Positions 61,738-64,000 of a stretch of DNA of 64,000 nt are shown piece after piece (position 1 is the first letter of the stretch; every line of letters begins with the position of its first letter). A model generated the notes under the pieces. It ran no database searches. It saw only the letters and a program-made list of their open reading frames with translations, and was not told the origin of the DNA. This DNA is from Nocardioides coralli (lineage in GTDB: Bacteria; Actinomycetota; Actinomycetes; Propionibacteriales; Nocardioidaceae), in NCBI RefSeq assembly GCF_019880385.1, contig NZ_CP082273.1, positions 1,364,001 through 1,428,000 on the forward strand, read 5' to 3'. Made by a program: the position numbers and the translations under genes.

Positions 61738-61775
61738 CCCATCGAGGCCGACCACGGCTCCGAACACCCCGCGTC

Positions 61776-63278
61776 ATGGCCCGCGACGACTCCGAGTTCT
61801 CCGCCTGGGTGACGGCACGCTGGCCGGACCTGGTCCGCGCGCTCGTCTTCCTCGGCCATCCGCCGCCTGATGCCGAACGGATCGCCCTCGAGGCCCTGGC
61901 GCGGGTGCTCCCGGCGTGGGAGCGGCTGCGCCGCGAGGACGACGTCGACGTCGCCCTCTACCGCGAGGCCTTCGACGAGCGCCGACGCTGGCCGACCGGC
62001 GAGGCCGTCCGCGGCGAGGACGCCGACGTCCTGCCGGGTCTCACCGAGCAGGCCGAGCGCCGGGCCGAGGTCGAGGCAGCGCTTGCCGCGATGCCACCGG
62101 CGGACCGGGCGGCGCTGGTGCTCCGCGACCTGGCCGAGCTCGCCGACGAGCAGGTGGCCGCCGTCCTCGGCGAGCGCCCCCGGGTGGACGGACCGAGCAC
62201 CGAAGACGTGCGGTTCGCCGCCGGCGCGGTGCCTGTCGCCTCCGTCCATGCCGACGACGTGCGCGACCGGCTCCGCGCCCGGCGCCGCCGTGCCTGGCGA
62301 CGCGGCGTCGGGACCGTCGCCGCCCTCGGTCTGGTCCTGGCGGCCGTCGTCTGGTGGACCGGCCGCCCGGAGGGGATGGGCGAGGTCCGCCCCGCCACCA
62401 ACCCGCTGCCGGTGCCCTGGTACGCCGACGGCGTGCTCCACCTGGCCGAGGTGGAGGTCGACCTGGACGGCGTACGCCGGCTGGTGGTCGTGCCCGACGG
62501 CGTGGTGCTGAGCGACGAGGACGGTGACGTCGTCATGGTCGACGAGGCCGGCGTCCAGCAGCAGATCGGCGACACCGTCCCGGACTCGCCGCTGGTTGCC
62601 GAGGCCGAGACGGGGTGGGTCGGGTGGGCCGACCCCGGCACCGGCACCCCGGAGCTCGTCGTGCACGACACCACCCGGGCCCGCGAGATCGGCCGTCGCT
62701 CCCTCGCCGTCCCGGGCGCGGGCAACGGCCAGCCCGTGGGGGACGACCGGCCGATCGCGATCGACGACGGGCGCGTCTACTTCGACGCCGACGACACGGT
62801 GTTCGCCTGGGAACCCCTGAAGACCAACGCGGCCTTCGGAATCGCCGGGACGCTCGTCGACGCCGCGAGCGGGTCCCGGCTGGTCGGGCACGCCGAGGGG
62901 CTGCTGGTGAAGTCGAGCGCCTTCTCCGTCGGCACGCTCGTCCCCGCCGTCGAGGGGAGCCTGACCCGGGACGGCCGCTACGCCTTCGCCCGCGACGAGT
63001 TCGCCGAGATGGTCGTCTACGACGTCATGACGGGTCAACCGATCGAGCGGATGTACTCGCCCAGCGACGTCGCCGTCTCCTGGGGGTACGTCGACGACGG
63101 CAGCTTCCTCTTCGCGGTGCTCCACAAGCTGCAGGACAAGACCTACCAGGACACCCTCCAGATGCCCTCGGAGGGTGAGTACCGCATCTACCACTGCGAC
63201 CCGCTGCGCGCCGACCCGTGCGAGAAGATCGCCGAGGTCGACGGCGACCTCCCGGAACCGCCGATCATCGCCCGGTGA
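61776..63278 (+). CDS. Degenerate sigma-like domain fused to membrane-anchored propeller sensor
   Basis: A 500-residue protein. Residues 10-130 resemble an ECF sigma factor (WPDLVRALVFLGHPPPDAER in the place of region 2, and ALAAMPPADRAALVLRDLAE with ADEQVAAVLGE in place of region 4), but the recognition helix is cut short. Then a basic stretch (RLRARRRRAWRR), one membrane helix (about 178-194) and about 300 extracytoplasmic residues of repeated beta-type segments (VVVPDGVVLSDEDGDVVMVD, GRVYFDADDTVFAWEP) that look like a propeller. The likely topology places the sigma-like part inside. ATG 61776 is the first start at the conserved region. Function unknown; a sensor that binds RNA polymerase or is an anti-sigma derivative is conceivable. 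Confidence 0.7.
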   Translation: MARDDSEFSAWVTARWPDLVRALVFLGHPPPDAERIALEALARVLPAWERLRREDDVDVALYREAFDERRRWPTGEAVRGEDADVLPGLTEQAERRAEVEAALAAMPPADRAALVLRDLAELADEQVAAVLGERPRVDGPSTEDVRFAAGAVPVASVHADDVRDRLRARRRRAWRRGVGTVAALGLVLAAVVWWTGRPEGMGEVRPATNPLPVPWYADGVLHLAEVEVDLDGVRRLVVVPDGVVLSDEDGDVVMVDEAGVQQQIGDTVPDSPLVAEAETGWVGWADPGTGTPELVVHDTTRAREIGRRSLAVPGAGNGQPVGDDRPIAIDDGRVYFDADDTVFAWEPLKTNAAFGIAGTLVDAASGSRLVGHAEGLLVKSSAFSVGTLVPAVEGSLTRDGRYAFARDEFAEMVVYDVMTGQPIERMYSPSDVAVSWGYVDDGSFLFAVLHKLQDKTYQDTLQMPSEGEYRIYHCDPLRADPCEKIAEVDGDLPEPPIIAR

Positions 63279-63307
63279 GCAGCAGCCGTCAGCAGTAGGG
63301 TCGACGG

Positions 63308-64000
63308 GTGCGCTACTTCCGCCAGGTGGACGTGTTCGGTGGCCAGCGGCTGGGCGGCAACCCGGTCGCCGTGGTGCACGACGCCGACGGGCTCGACGAC
63401 GACCTGCTGCAGGACTTCGCCCGCTGGACCAACCTGAGCGAGACGACCTTCCTGCTGCCGCCGACCAGCCCGGACGCGGACTACCGGCTGCGGATCTTCA
63501 CCCCCGCCGAGGAGCTGCCCTTCGCGGGGCACCCCACCCTCGGCTCGGCGCACGCGTGGCTGGAGGCCGGTGGCGAGCCCCGCGGCGGTGACCGGCTGGT
63601 GCAGGAGTGCGGCGCGGGCCTGGTGACCGTGCGGCGTACTGGCTCCCGCCTGGCCTTCGCCGCACCCCCGCTGGTGCGCTCCGGCGCGGTCGCGGACGAC
63701 GACCGGGCCCGGCTCGTGCGGGCGCTGCGCATCGCCGACGACGACGTCGTCGACCTCGCCTGGGTCGACAACGGACCCGGCTGGGTGGCCGTCCTGCTCC
63801 GTGACGCCGAGACGGTGCTCTCCCTCGACCCGGACTGGTCGGCCCTGGTCGGGATGGACGTCGGTGTGGTGGGCCCGCGCGAGGGCGGCGACACCGCGTG
63901 CGAGGTGCGCGCCTTCTGCCCCGGGATGGGGATCCCGGAGGACCCGGTCACCGGCTCCCTCAACGCCGGCATCGGCATGTGGCTGGCAGGCACCGTCCTG
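63308..64000 (+). CDS. PhzF-family isomerase, N-terminal part (runs off the window)
   Basis: The frame is open from GTG 63308 to the right edge, 231 codons. The product begins MRYFRQVDVFGGQRLGGNPV, the standard PhzF opening, and contains NLSETTFLLPP with the catalytic Glu, ELPFAGHPTLGSAHAWL, and near the end PEDPVTGSLNAG, the second family signature. GTG 63308 is six bases after TAGGGT. PhzF proteins are isomerases/epimerases of phenazine synthesis and many unrelated pathways; no other phenazine genes are nearby, so the substrate is unknown. The last 50 or so residues are outside the window. Confidence 0.93.
   Translation, partial: MRYFRQVDVFGGQRLGGNPVAVVHDADGLDDDLLQDFARWTNLSETTFLLPPTSPDADYRLRIFTPAEELPFAGHPTLGSAHAWLEAGGEPRGGDRLVQECGAGLVTVRRTGSRLAFAAPPLVRSGAVADDDRARLVRALRIADDDVVDLAWVDNGPGWVAVLLRDAETVLSLDPDWSALVGMDVGVVGPREGGDTACEVRAFCPGMGIPEDPVTGSLNAGIGMWLAGTVL

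Overview
The window reads as chromosomal DNA of a very GC-rich actinobacterium. Protein similarity as I remember it (DUF222/HNH endonuclease, DUF4191, LVIVD-repeat protein, mycothiol-type TIGR03083 protein) and intergenic GTCTCGACAGGCTCGACC-type repeats point to the Nocardioidaceae, most likely Nocardioides or a close relative. This is inference; no database was consulted. I found no tRNA, rRNA, CRISPR array, IS element or prophage. The one RNA gene is rnpB (7086-7486, minus).

Layout. 0-7 kb: the end of an RNB ribonuclease; a two-gene unit behind a perfect SOS box (99-aa protein + DUF2200); a DUF222/HNH gene; a 548-bp gap; an SNF2 helicase; and an A/T-richer 510-aa orphan. 7-11 kb: rnpB, then an overlapping minus-strand operon of circularly permuted ATP-grasp, alpha-E and transglutaminase proteins. 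11-18.6 kb: M50-like protease, map, small proteins, a PQQ-type sugar dehydrogenase, an LVIVD protein, a GNAT enzyme, panB and a GlgC-like nucleotidyltransferase. 18.6-23.6 kb: an ECF sigma factor with a membrane partner, nadE, and a cysteine-rich ArsR-like regulator divergent from a membrane protein.

23.6-61 kb carries a block that matches, as I recall it, the Mycobacterium tuberculosis order glnA2-glnE-glnA1-RDD-DUF4191-lipA-lipB-TIGR01777-dlaT-pepB-gcvT. It joins nitrogen assimilation (two glutamine synthetases and the adenylyltransferase GlnE) to lipoate synthesis and lipoate-dependent enzymes (LipA, LipB, SucB/DlaT, Lpd, GcvT). Between glnE and glnA1 sits a stress island (28.7-38.3 kb): four tandem-domain universal stress proteins, a flavin-dependent disulfide-type reductase, a PPOX-fold protein and a SatD/DUF3307 operon. 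Three GGGnC-N4-GnCCC palindromes of the DosR/DevR type lie in front of island genes, suggesting a hypoxia or dormancy regulon. 61-64 kb: a small gene translationally coupled to gcvT, a sigma-like domain fused to a membrane sensor, and the start of a PhzF-family gene.

A general feature is transcription-start architecture. At least 17 genes on both strands have a TANNNT hexamer ending exactly six bases before the start codon, the geometry of leaderless mRNAs; this was used to choose several starts. The most interesting leads are the SOS-box operon, the DosR-like boxes in the stress island, the self-overlapping operator of the satD-like gene, the helicase/orphan pair, and the sigma-domain/sensor fusion.
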